Assembly: GCF_047948215.1 (NCBI RefSeq)
Contig: NC_134455.1
Location: forward strand, 322,888,147-322,952,146
Direction: 5' to 3'
DNA from: Lycorma delicatula
Taxonomy: Eukaryota > Arthropoda > Insecta > Hemiptera > Fulgoridae
DNA length: 64,000 nt
The translations under genes and the position numbers were made by a program. Each line of letters starts with the position of its first letter. The first letter of the stretch is position 1. This document shows, piece by piece, positions 23,746-35,369 of the stretch. The notes under the pieces were generated by a model that searched no databases, was not told where the DNA came from, and worked only from the letters and a program-made list of their open reading frames with translations.

Positions 23746-26700
23746 ATGATTCTCCTTTAAATGTATTTACGCCATACTATTCTGTGCTCGCCGACTTTTT
23801 AACATTGAAATCAGCAAATCGTTCAACAATCGATACGAATAATATTTATATTTTTAAAGAAAAACGAATTTTACAAATAAATTTAAAATAACATAATATG
23901 TAATAAATTCCAACTTTTATTGAAACAACTTGATGTATCGTAAGGAGCATTACTAATTTGTACTTGTTACGGTAGGACGATACGAGTATACCCATGGTCC
24001 CGTTAATTCCTTATTAAAAAGGAGATTATCGCAAATACGCACGGCTGGACGAACACTTTTACGTCGGACGAATAGGTAAGATAAAAACTGATTTTCGCTG
24101 CGCACATTAGCGATATCTTTTGATACCTTTTTAACGAAATTTTAACTTTTCGCAAAATATTCTCGTGTCTAAAACCTAGTTCGCAAGAATTTGAATAAAT
24201 GTAAAATCTTTTTGGAAAAGAATAAAACGTAACAGATTATGAAAAATATCCAGAATAAAAACTTATTTTCTAATTAAAAACCTTTAAAAAATAAGCTTTG
24301 CAAAACTTCTTTCACTTCAATTTGAATAATATAAATTTACATCTAACAGAGCATATACAATATAAGCGTTCAGAATATTTACTGTAAGCTTTCAAAATTA
24401 TTTTTACACATCTGCACACTTACAAAGTAGGTTGAAATGTTTCCATTTCTCATACTATGTTTAGATTAATCCGTTTCTATTGATAATAGACTCAAATATA
24501 AAATTTAAATTTACAAAACATTATATTACTTAAATAAAAAGGATATGTGGATTTCAAAATAAAGAAACCGCTGATTTGTTCACCTGGGTCACGCTATACT
24601 ACAACTAGAGGAATAAGCATCACAACTGAAGCGAGCACTCCTTAATTCACTCTTGCTTTCAGTCTCCGGGCTTTGGCTTTTCCATACGTGCCGTCATAAG
24701 AGGATTCACTCGTTCGTAAAATACAAAATTTCTGAAGCGATATAAAATTTGTTTAGATTCCTTTAGGTAGGGCCAAAAAGTTTAAAAAAAAGACAGGAAA
24801 CACCAGTCGCTAAAGAGTAAATCAATTTCTTTGCTTGAAATAGCAATAAATAGAATAAAATCAAAATCCAAGATTTTATTATAAAATGGTTTTTCGCCTT
24901 TTTATAAATGGCAGGAACGTTAAAAAAAGAACGTCAGGAAACGTTAAAACTGTTGTATGGCAGACTTTGTTCACGTGTCAGGAACGTTAAAACGTTAAAA
25001 TTCAACAAATAAAACTGAGCAACAGTCGATTGTTCGGCGCAGCCACTTACTAAAAATAAAATTGAAAGTGAAAATTTTTTAAGATAATGTGTTCCATTCC
25101 TAATTTAGTAATAAAAACAACAATTTAACTCCTGCTATTAAGCTACTTATATAGTAATCAATAGAAGACTTTTCTTCGGTTTTGCTTGAGATTTCTGGAA
25201 AAAATAATTTAGGAATCAAATTTCAGATACTGGAAGAAAAAGGGTATAAAACAGGATCACCCTAATTTTGTATTGTTAAAAGAAGCGAGTTATCAAATTA
25301 AACGGCTAAGATATAAAATGTTCAGTATACTTTTCTCAATAAGCTGATAAGTTCAGTAAAAGAAAATAAGTTAGAATTTTATTTAATGTTCAAAAGCTTT
25401 TTAAAAAGGCCTGGACTTGGCTCAACCCGTTTCTCTTATATCAAGTCTCGATAACTTGCAGATCACATTTTTGACTTTTCATGAAATTTGTTTGTAAATT
25501 ATTTGCATATGCTAACATTTTATTCAGAATGTAAATAAATTGTTTTTATTATAAGGAATGAAGATCTTTCTCAAAGATCACTCGATACATGAAATATGTT
25601 TTTAGGGGGACAAGGTTACTAATAAAAAAGATTAAATAAAGAAATTACCATCCCCTAACAAGGTTTAGACTTTCAAGGAATAGTAAAGATGCTTAAAATC
25701 GATCGATCGAGTTTTAAAGATTAACCAAAATTACGATTAATGAACTATAAAAAAAATTGTAATATACGGAATACATATCAACCATTAAGCCACAAATACG
25801 ATGGAAATAACGAATAACCATTATTATATATTTGTCTGATTTCTAAATGAAATATTTACTTACTGATGGAAAGTTGAAAGACGATACACGAGTAAACAAT
25901 GAAACTTGGCCGATGAGGTCAGCTGAATCATGACGATTACTTGCAGCAACATGATAAACAAAAACACTTTCTGTTACTAATAGATTAATACGTGATAAAT
26001 AAATATCAAAACACAATTTTTACGCTGTTTTAGAAGAATTTTAAGTAAAAGGTAATTAATTAGTTTTTAAGCCACATTTAAAGTAACGAAATCCCTGTAA
26101 TATAGCAGGTTAAAAATAAATAATTACCATGCAAATTTAATGAAAAAATCGAATGCCAAGGATTATTGGTCCGATGAATTACCATTATTTTACTATTAGG
26201 TGGTAGTTTGTATGTGCTCCTGCAACTCTAAAATAATCATAGCCCGCCTTTTACGATCGAAAATTGAAATCTGTACCCATCGTAATTCGTACATGACACA
26301 TTGAAAAAAGATGGCAATTAATCCAAATCAAAAATCAAAATTTTTTGAAACTTCATCAAATAAAATAGTTTAAAATATAATATCAAACATATGTATATCT
26401 TATAGGGTTCCTTAATCAAATTACGTTTAAAAGAACGAACAGTCATAATATTTTTTAAAAAGTTATCATTTATTGGAAAAATCGTGGAAATATAATTAAA
26501 AACATAATTCACAAACATAAAAACATAATAAACAATATAAAAAATTATAAAATTATATAATTTTTAAATTTTAACAGACAGATGAACAACAAATAAATAT
26601 GAGTAAGTAATTTTAAATTTAGTTATCATATTTGCTGGTTAATATGTTTTATTTTTGAATTGGCTGGCGTACGAAGCGCTTCTTCTTTCTTAAAAATTAA

Positions 26701-26869
26701 GATGAAACTTGTGGGTATTTCCAGGTGGAAGATCTATATCCCTATTGTACTGCGTTCCGCAGTATAGACTGTCTACTGGCTTGTGAGCTCTAGTGTTCTG
26801 CGTCGAAGAACCCCCCTCTTCGCATCTCAGTTCTCTTACAGTTCGTTGTCCCTATTGATCGCACAACAC
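23746..26869. other. Intergenic or intronic DNA, no gene seen
   Basis: No gene recognised in 3.1 kb. At 24907-25000 the phrase CAGGAACGTTAAAA and variants recurs four times within 95 bp. The open frame at 26318-26518 (minus) is AT-rich and not credible. Confidence 0.4.
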
Positions 26870-27000
26870 CGCTGATTAATTTATACAACAAACTATAATA
26901 GCTCGCATTAGAGTACGGTTCCATTGCAAGCGGTCATACAGACAAGTCCAGATCGACGCAGACTATAGCTCCTCTGCTGGGTATCTCATGATCTGACGGA
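26870..27000 (+). pseudogene. Small LINE reverse-transcriptase scrap
   Basis: A frame with stops reads LINLYNKL, then LALEYGSIASGH, matching the YxxLVRSRLEYGSIAYG pattern just after the thumb of Jockey-type LINE polymerases. It is only about 130 bp, adjoins a SINE copy, and is a guess from one motif. Confidence 0.35.
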
Positions 27001-27034
27001 GGTGAAACATAAGCTTGAGGCGGACCAGACAAGA

Positions 27035-27210
27035 CTCGAGAGTTCTAAGGTTTAATTACTAGTAAAGGTGGCTGGGTTGCAATTAACTACACGTCTCAAG
27101 AGCGATCGACCTGGGACTGTTCAAGACTACACTTCACTTACACATATCACCCTCATTCATACTATGAAGTAACACCTATGGTGATTCCCGGATATTAAAT
27201 AGGAAAAAGT
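27035..27210 (+). repeat. tRNA-related SINE, internally deleted
   Basis: The match starts with TCGAGAGTTCTAAGGTTTAA (B-box region), then jumps from GTAAAGGTGG straight to CTGGGTTGCAATTAACTACA. It lacks about 60 bp of the family body (the GATCGTGGATACCGG block). It ends at CGGATATTAAATAGGAAAAA. Confidence 0.8.
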
Positions 27211-27488
27211 CTTACGGCTACTATTTTATTTAACATCAGTACAAGTTTGGCAAATTGACATCATTTCTTCCTTTCAGCTGGAATGTTCTGGTTTAGAAGC
27301 CCGTTCAGGCTTTTCATTTTTCATCAGTCTTTCCCATCTAAACGGGTGTTACTCTCAAATGGTAGTAGAAACCGTACAGTTTTCGTCCTCTTTTTCTTTC
27401 ACGATAAAAAGAATTTGTTTGAAATTTGATAAATGTGTTGAAATTTTAGTAAAGAACGAATAAAATGTGTCGTTTCATCGTAGTCGTT

Positions 27489-28118
27489 TTTACTTCCTTG
27501 TCCAACGTAAAGGAAGTATTGTATTCGTGAAATATTTCGGTTTTCAGATTTCAACGGAAATATCCATTTTGACAGTTTCTGAATCCATTTTGACCAATTT
27601 CGGCGTGAAGTATGTACGTACGTATTTCGTGTAACTCAAAAACGATTAGCCGTAGAATGTTAAAATTTTGGATTTAGGACTATTGTAACATCTAGTTGTG
27701 CACCTAACCCTTTTAATTGCAATCGACTAGACCAAAAGTGTCTAAAAAACCCAAAATCCAAAACATTTGGATTTGGACTGCATTAATAAGTCCGCATTGA
27801 GAGATTTCAACGACATATCATAAATGGTACTTAATTTCATTGGTTCCAGAGTTATAGCCAGATAAAATTTTAATTAATGAAATATTTGGATCTTACAAGG
27901 GGAAGGTACATTGGATCGAATCAGCCTTCATCTCCTAATTTTTTAACTTTTTTTTATTTAAATATATTGATTTATTAATAATTATTAACCTCTGATTGTA
28001 AAAAAAATTACAATAAATAATAATTCAATAACAATAAAAAAAAGTATGAAAAAATCAGAAGTTAATGAAATAAAATTTTATGTACTTTTCATTTTAAATC
28101 AAAAATGTTTACATAGGT
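27489..28118 (+). repeat. Dispersed repeat, copy B
   Basis: This is the partner of 23108-23745 in opposite orientation. Its left terminus carries a hairpin, TACTTCCTT and AAGGAAGTA around a 10-nt loop (27490-27517), also visible in decayed form in copy A. A short piece of inverted sequence follows at 28120-28190, including ATCGGTTTCGAACCGAT, which resembles the GATTCGAACCGATGTAC block inside copy A. Confidence 0.85.
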
Positions 28119-31077
28119 TCATAATTATTAATAATTCAATATATTTAAATAAAAAAATATATATGTATATGAAATCGGTTTCGAACCGATGTGTGCATGC
28201 ATGGTTACGGATACGAAACAACTTGAGCAACGTGAAACAAAATTAATGTATAAACTAATATAAAATGATGATACGGACGCACAATGTAATCGTGTAACTG
28301 TCACTTTATTAAAGAATTGGAGGATTGTATCTCACTTTCAAATGGAATAAGTTTAAATGAAGTGTAGCAAAAAATACCTATATGTAATTTAATAGACGTA
28401 CAAGGAAATCATATAGTCCAGGTCAGATTTTTTTATTTTTTATTTATATTGGAAAACGTAGAATAAAAATAGTTTTATCAAAATAGTTCTAATTCATTTG
28501 CTCATTGGTGTCGGCAAATGAATTTCTACTTTTATTAACAAATCGGTACTACACTGTATTTAAAAAAGCCAAGCATAGAATTAAAAATAGGAATCACAGT
28601 TATATAAGACCTATCTACGTTACAAAACGCTGAGTAATAAATAAAATTAATATTTAATACTTAAACAGTGAACTTTGGACGACCGATAGCAACGAGCAGA
28701 TGATAATAATACGTGTAAAGTAAATCTTTTCGTTTCAAACGATGACCGATTCTAAAATATCAAATTTACAAAAACTATTGAGAAATTACAACGAAAATAT
28801 TTGAAGGTTCGAACCACGTTATCAAAGACGTAATCCAGATTCCAGTACGAAAGTCGGTGCAAATAAAACTGACGATATTAAAGAGTAAAATTTATTATAT
28901 TTACCGTATTGAAAACCGGTAATTTAGAATAAAACTACTTTAAAACGTATTTAAAAATCAAATAAAACTGTATTTCCATTTAAATCTGAAAGGTAAACGT
29001 TTTTAAGGTAAAAAGAAAGATTGCGTGTTCTTCACGGCGAAATACAAGAACAAAGGTTTTATTACTGAAATTCAATCTCGTTACTGAAGTTCAATTCATC
29101 ACCCAGCAATCCCTGGTTTCTATTAAAAGGAGATTTCTCGAATGCTACACTGTAAACAAATATAAGTGTTTAATCTAAAGCATCACGAGAAATACTGAAA
29201 AATAATTTTTACGTCAGTAAATATTTCAAGATACTTATTTCCGGTACCAAAAATATAAGTTTCCATTAAGTAGATCGATAAATACAACTACTATCTGTTG
29301 AAAAAATGTACAATTCTACTTTTAACGAGCTCCCTTTTGCTACCCCAACGCGTATACTACGATTCAGAGCTCTATATTTTTCATTATATTTATTCTTGCG
29401 CCTATAACTTCGCCGAAGTTTGAAGCTTAAATAACTTGACTCGTAACAACCGTAAAAAATCCAGGTCTTTTTTACTCCTTAATAACTTTTCTTTTAAAGT
29501 ACGAAGTTTAATTTTGAAACCTAAATATTAGTTAAAATAATGAAGAAAAGGTTAAGGAAATTACCCGTTTTTGATTATTTTTAAATTTGGCTGTACTTTA
29601 GGTGCGTATGAAAAATCCAAAATGGAAAAAACAAAATATAATCTATTAATCGCGAATAAATCAACTCGAACGATTTGGGTGTTTTTGGACCTAACATTTT
29701 TCGACAGAAAACGTAATAATCAGGTTGTGAATAATTATTGTTAAAATTTAAAATAACGGTATCTTCCCTTTTATAAGCTAAATATTTAATGCGAATAGTA
29801 ATTAAAAGCGACCGTTAATAGATGTAGATAAAGTGAACTTGCTAAACAAAAATGTGATTAAATATTTTGCGCCAGAGCGGACGGTGTACAGTAACTTCCG
29901 GTAGAAGTAATAATAATTATAGACGACACTTCGTCTTACGAGCAGTTGAAGAACAATTACAGACGAACTCGTAAGACGTGAGCCACAATTACAGATGAAG
30001 TTGACTGTAACGCGATCGTTACAGTAATTACTTCTCAGGTTCAGTACTTTCATGTTTTAGAAGAAATGAACGATCGGTTACATTATTAATTCAGTTAGCG
30101 ATGAAAGGAGACGAATTAATATATAAACTTAAAAAGGTTTTCTTTTCCAAAACAGTTTGTTGAACTGACTAAAGCAAGTCGCTCGTTAAAAAAAATGTTT
30201 GGATTAATTAATAGCCCGAATAGCTTATGAAATACCACGTTTACTGCGGATACGCTATCTGTGTTTGAATAAGTACATTTTATCCAGCTCCTATAATAAA
30301 TTTGTTCACTTTTGCAGTATTCCTGTCGAATAAATCAAACAATATCGGGTTAATTTTTTATTTCACAATTCTTTATGTCTTCCACCTGTTTTAGTAAAAA
30401 AACTGTTAGGCGACTCGGATTATACAATTTCATTTTAATGTGCCGGTACCTTCTATTAAATTATATTTTTTCTAATTTAAAACTCATGAACGTATTTTCT
30501 TATATTTTCTGCGGTAAAAACACACATATACGTACACACAAGTTATACGTAATCGATTTTTAGCACATATCGAGGACTAATTATATGTATATATTTTTCC
30601 TATTTAATTGTGTTTATAAAAGTCAAAAGATAAATGAAAAGAGAAATAAATAAAATACTTTATAATTAGAATTCTCCGTTGAAAAGACGTTCGTAAATAA
30701 TACAATAGAATGCCAAAATAAAAGACATTCTACATAGCAATCCGGTCAAATTCAATATCCTACCACGATAACGAAATAATACCGTACAAAACAGGCATTT
30801 ATATGAAGCCGCTGGATTTATGTTACTGGTTACATATAGTACAAAGTTTACTTTTTACATTATATTTACATATTACAAACTTCCTACGTTAATAATAATG
30901 CTTCTAAGCGAATTTAGACACCTCTAAGAATAGAAAACGATATCGTAGTATAATAAATAACTTCATTACGAAACACGTTACTTTATTCGGTGAAAAAAAT
31001 TTTCATCGAAGTAGATAAACCGGTATAAAAAAGAGACCTTAATTTCAACACCGAAGCACCGTAGGCCGACTTAGATG
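28119..31077. other. Intergenic or intronic DNA, no gene seen
   Basis: Nearly 3 kb without a recognisable gene. The one notable feature is an 11-bp inverted repeat, CGTCTTACGAG (29932-29942) and CTCGTAAGACG (29968-29978), in a locally less AT-rich patch (29870-30050). Confidence 0.4.
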
Positions 31078-31324
31078 CTAAATCCAAGATGAGGGGCGTT
31101 CGAGGCGACAATCGCCGTACATCTCTCTTTTATTTGCCGTTCGACGACGTGAGGCACTTTCGCGCCATCTCAACAACCTCTTATACTTAAAATTCTCAAC
31201 GGCTTGTTTCATACATCCTTTACCGTTCTTATCATCAGAATTTTGTTTTAGTTGACAGAAGAAATTATGTCTTTTATTTACTGACCATGGACTTCTTAAT
31301 AAACACCCACCATATAGAGATCTA

Positions 31325-31325
<1 letters not shown>
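31078..31325 (-). other. Possible coding remnant beside CA array, unidentified
   Basis: On the minus strand an open frame leaves the CA array and reads through SVNKRHNFFCQLKQNSDDKN and AVENFKYKRLLRWRESASRR to a stop at 31078. The composition is protein-like and less AT-biased than the surroundings, but I recognise no family and see no firm splice sites. It may be an exon, a transposon scrap or chance. Confidence 0.15.
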
Positions 31326-31401
<76 letters not shown>

Positions 31402-31405
31402 CATA

Positions 31406-31450
<45 letters not shown>
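31326..31450. repeat. Compound (CA)n(TA)n(TG)n microsatellite
   Basis: About 32 CA repeats (31326-31389) run into interrupted TA repeats (31389-31420) and then about 14 TG repeats (31419-31450). CA and TG are reverse complements, so the array is a giant imperfect inverted repeat. It creates spurious Cys-Val and His-Thr open frames on the minus strand. Confidence 0.95.
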
Positions 31451-32235
31451 TTTGTTGGTATCGAATACTTCTGTCATTACAAGTGTGAGTTTTTGTATTT
31501 CGTTCTGCAACGTGTCTAATGTAAGTATGTAAGTGTAGGTGGAAGCCATTAATCTGTGTTGGACATTTTATCGGATCGTCCTCGCTACAGTCGTCGGCCG
31601 GCACAGGGTCGCATATCGGGCGATGTAATACGAAAAAGAAAGATGATTGTGTGTTCACGACAGATCTAATACTCTTTCCGATATCATACATTATAGTAGC
31701 TATTTATTTATTTTAAAATCGTAATTTTTTAACGATTTCGGCAAGGTAAGGAAATTAAATGATTTGTTGCGTTCATATTTTGTACCGAACATGTAATCGG
31801 TCGATGAACTCGAGGAATATCTGATCTTATCTTATGTTTCCTTCGTACAGGAGTATGATGTCAACGATACAAGACTCTAAATTTGTTAAAGGTTTGTCCA
31901 GAATGAAATTTAATGAATCACGTCACTTTCCTTAAATTAGGATTACTAGCGTTAGAAACCGATCGCGGGAGTCGCCCGTCTTAAGCGAACAGAGAAACGG
32001 TGTTTCCCCGATAATTGAATTGGATTAGTGAATTAAATAAAAATCAGGAAAATGTTTTATTGTATAAAAGTTATAGGTGATGTAATAGAAATCAACAAAT
32101 ATGGGATTCCACCCGTGGGCACTGAACCCCCGTGCACGAGACAGGACTTCTTCAACCACTTACCTCGAGCTCGCTACGAACTCGAGAAGAGTTCGATGCC
32201 AAAACACGCTTCCATACAACATTAACTGAAGCAAC
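31451..32235. other. Non-coding DNA; short unidentified open stretch
   Basis: A minus-strand frame at about 31550-31691 (MYDIGKSIRSVV, then CDPVPADDCSEDDPIKCP) is less AT-biased than its surroundings and has three cysteines, but its continuation is only the TG/CA array. I do not recognise it. The rest is spacer. Confidence 0.25.
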
Positions 32236-32638
32236 CCGCCCTAAAAACCATCCACGAGGAATTTCCGGAGGACGAGCGAATTCACGTCTACACTGACGAG
32301 TCTTCAATTTCAGGCAGTGGAGAAACAGGAGCTGGGAGCAATGCACGCCGCTGCGGCCGAATTGGAAACGCTAGTATCTCCTTTGAAAGCAGTGTTTTTG
32401 GTCGACTCCCAAGCCGCTATATATAATCTATCGCGCAACACTCAACGGACTGCCGGAGGACGGTTGAGTGTAGAAGAAGACTGGAAAGCCTGGGAATCGC
32501 GGGTGGACACTGATGTTTCAGTGGATACTCAGTCATATCAACATACGTGGAAATGAGGAGAACGAGAAACTGCCCAATTTAGGAACGACTCTACTACAAC
32601 CTAGTTGCCCCGCGTCCTTGCGTTCGTCCAGAGCACTC
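32236..32638 (+). pseudogene. LINE RNase H domain, frameshifted
   Basis: RNase H removes RNA from RNA-DNA hybrids during LINE replication. Visible blocks: EFPEDERIHVYTDESS (32258-32305; the catalytic Asp in VYTD, family VYTDGS); SGETGAGS; in a second frame AAAAELETLVSPLKAVFLVD (32347-32406; second-strand block with the DSQAAI catalytic Asp); SQAAIYNLSRNTQRT; in the first frame again HINIRGNEENEKLPNLG (32539-32589; family IPSHxNIRGNExADKLA). At least two frameshifts and a deletion of the block between GTGAG and the AAAAELE helix are needed. A 79-codon open frame at 32317-32556 covers only part of it. Confidence 0.75.
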
Positions 32639-33445
32639 ACTGATCTCTGTATAACTGGATAACTAAATAAAACGATTGTACGCTTGCGCGACTATAATCG
32701 TGATGGTAGGAATATTTATTTTACTCAAGTCAGATAACCAAAAGAACGGTCATTTTCGGAAGACAAGCAGAAATTTACGGACAGTTGTAGAAAATTTCAG
32801 AATTTTTAAAAGTAATTAAATAGATAATATTTATACACAGCCAATATATGAACATTTTTCTAAGCCAATTTGAACAACCAAAACAGAATAAAAGATGTTC
32901 AATTTTTCAAACCGATGTCTCGCAACATATTTTGAACCAATTTCAAAAAATAACCTTCAGTTTTTTAGCACATCTGTATAATATATAAAATATTTTTTAT
33001 TATTTATGAAAAACAACTTATTCACAATAATTACGCATGTTTTGCGATTCTTACATTGTTATAACCTCATATATTACGTTGTACTTACTAAAAGAAAGAT
33101 AAACTGTTCAATTTCGTATATTTTATTTTACAAAACACACACTTTCGCATGATTTTTACTCACAAATTTATTTTCAATTTACAGTTATTCATAATCATAA
33201 TCGGTTGTTTTTTAATGCCATAAAAATAGATCACTTTTCATAATACCAAATCAGAACACTTCTACTGCATCAGTTTAAATTTAAAACGTGGTTTTATCCC
33301 TACTCTTATACTTACCTCTACGCATGCGCCGTTTCATTTTATTTATTTCTACCGGTTCTACCATTCATTTAGTGACGCTAGTTTACGCTTCAAATTTTAC
33401 TAATTCCAACACCTGGATCCCCTATCCAGTTATATAGAGATCAGT
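32639..33445. mobile_element. TIR-bounded insertion (807 bp), non-autonomous
   Basis: Left arm ACTGATCTCTGTATAACTGG plus ATA (32639-32661) and right arm, its reverse complement (33423-33445), match at 22 of 23 positions. The interior is AT-rich with no coding frame. LINE coding sequence resumes just outside both arms, so this is an insertion into the LINE. I could not identify a clean target-site duplication, so superfamily is open. An alternative is an inverted duplication of a short LINE piece. Confidence 0.6.
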
Positions 33446-33830
33446 AAGGACACTGGTCGATGCGGCGGTCGACAGAAGGAACAAACACCCCCCTCTCCGA
33501 GACAGCTGCTGGCAAAGATGGGAGACTTTGGTCACTGACGGTCCTATCAACCCCGGCCTACCGCGCGCTGTCAGTGTAGCTGCCTTCCTACTAAAAATTG
33601 GCCACAACTAGCTTGATTGTCACCTACACCGCATCTAGTTGCTGCCGTCTCCTGAGTGTCCGCTGTGTGGTTGCGGGACAGGGGATGCTGATCACCTGAG
33701 AGATTGTCCGGCCCTGGACCACACCGAGCTGGATGAGAGCCCGGAGTTCACAAAAGACCGTATTTATTGGTCAGCTCGACGCTAAATGGCTCAACAGCCA
33801 AGGGCGGGAGTTGGCTAGTAAGTAAGTAAA
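33446..33830 (+). pseudogene. LINE C-terminal cysteine tail
   Basis: The frame reads VRTLVDAAVDRRNKHPPLRD, then WETLVTDGPINPGLPRAVSV, a stop, and HLHRI.LLPSPECPLCGCGT followed by GDADHLRDCPALD. The C-x2-C-x-C and H-x-x-x-C arrangement is the usual zinc-binding-like tail of RNase H-bearing insect LINEs. It continues the RNase H block left of the insertion. The GC content is clearly higher than in the flanks. There is one in-frame stop near 33610. Confidence 0.75.
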
Positions 33831-35326
33831 ATAGAAATCAGTCTGAAAGAAAATCTATTCCGATTATATTAAGTCTCCCGTAAAAACCAAAACGAGAGAA
33901 CCACATCGACAGTATTACAGATAAAATATTAACGAAAAAAAGTAAAATTCAGATGTGAAAAATAAAAGAAAAGGAAAGAAAGCATTGTTTGTTGAACTCG
34001 AGAAGAAAGATCAATTTTCCAGTAATACAAGGAAATATTTTATAAGATACACAATATGTAAAGGTATAAAAAAATATATTTATTTATGTACTTTTTTTAA
34101 CAGTATAATAAGGATACCTGTGACTTTTAAGGACTAAACGTAAGATAAAGGTTGTATTCATTATGACTGATGAAAGTAACAGCTGCGCCGAAGATGTTAT
34201 TTTATAAAGTACGTTGTGTCAGACAATTAAAATGTGCTTAACTTATGGCAGCACATACGTCGAAATGAAATTGTGAGATCTGCGACGTTTTGTAAACTCA
34301 TAAAGCGTTTTTCTTTAATGAAGAGGCGAATTCAATTTAAAAAGGGTAGAACAGGACAGTTATACCGTAATGATGGTGACCATGATGGTGAATCGATGGA
34401 AGGTCCTCCCAAAAAACGGACATCGATCGTGAGGCGACGTTTTTCAACTCGTAACAACAGTTGACCTCGCTGGCGCTAAATGTTATCCGCTTTCGTCGAT
34501 GAATAATACGAATTCGATTAAAAACGCACTTCATCAACAAATAAATGCCTTATCGCCTGAGGAGGACTAATAATATGGAATTAAACCGCTATTTTTGAAA
34601 CCGTGTACAGAAAACAATGAGCTCCTGTGTTTATCCGATATTAATATCATCTAAACTGAAAAAAATACATACACATGGCGGAAGATCGCTCGCATTAAGA
34701 ACAGTATCCTAAACGAAGCGATACGCATTCCCAGCAGGAATCATGTGAGAAACAAATGCCATATGCTTAATTATTAATAGTTCTAGTATTTAAACATCTG
34801 TGAGAGATGAGAACGCAATAATTTTTTTTGCGTTCTTTTAAGATCGTACGTTACAAAAATTTTGTTCCTACACTAACTCCAATTTAACTGTTATTTTATA
34901 AAATTCGTCCGTGAGCCTAACGATTCCGGTTTGAATTTAGTTAACGGTGTGAATACTCGTGTTACGATATAATAGGGACTTCGATCTTTAAATTGACGAC
35001 AGACATTTTAACAGGAGTGGTAGGCCCTGAGCAGAGTACACTGACTGACTGACTGCTAAACCGTAATTGAGCTTACAGCTCGTCACTTCACGCTGTAAAT
35101 CGATGAAAAAAATTGCAATCTATCATCCAATAGTCATGATCAGTTGAATTTATAAAATTTAAAAACTGTTAAAAATAAACATAAATATTATTAACGTATA
35201 CTAGAAATAGCTTCAACTTTAATAGATCGAACTAAATAGCAACCTGTCAGTAAAAGTAAAGTTCTGAGCTGCGCATCATGTTAGATGTTTCTTCATGGTG
35301 ACTTGCGAGTACACATTTATAGATAA

Positions 35327-35329
<3 letters not shown>
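33831..35329. other. Intergenic or intronic DNA, no gene seen
   Basis: A 76-codon plus-strand frame at 34234-34464 has basic patches (KKRTSIVRRRF) and a DGDHDGES stretch, but no recognisable domain or splice context. GACTGACTGACTG at 35040 is a short tetranucleotide repeat. Confidence 0.35.

Positions 35330-35365
<36 letters not shown>
35330..35365. repeat. (TA)n microsatellite
   Basis: About 18 TA repeats. Confidence 0.95.

Positions 35366-35369
<4 letters not shown>

Larger units (their letters stand above)
32236..33830 (+). mobile_element. RNase H-bearing LINE 3' portion, split by an insertion
   Basis: The left part (about 32236-32638) encodes an RNase H domain. The right part (33446-33830) encodes the following cysteine-containing tail. 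They belong to one coding strand but are separated by 807 bp bounded by 23-bp inverted repeats. Insect LINEs of the I/LOA/Jockey-related groups carry RNase H downstream of the polymerase; I cannot fix the clade. The end near 33820 has GTAAGTAAGTAA repeats, plausibly the LINE tail. Confidence 0.75.

Noticed and set aside
31322..31691. Minus-strand open frames rich in Cys-Val and His-Thr
   Set aside because: They are produced by the CA/TG arrays; the alternating dinucleotide is open in every frame and encodes no real protein.
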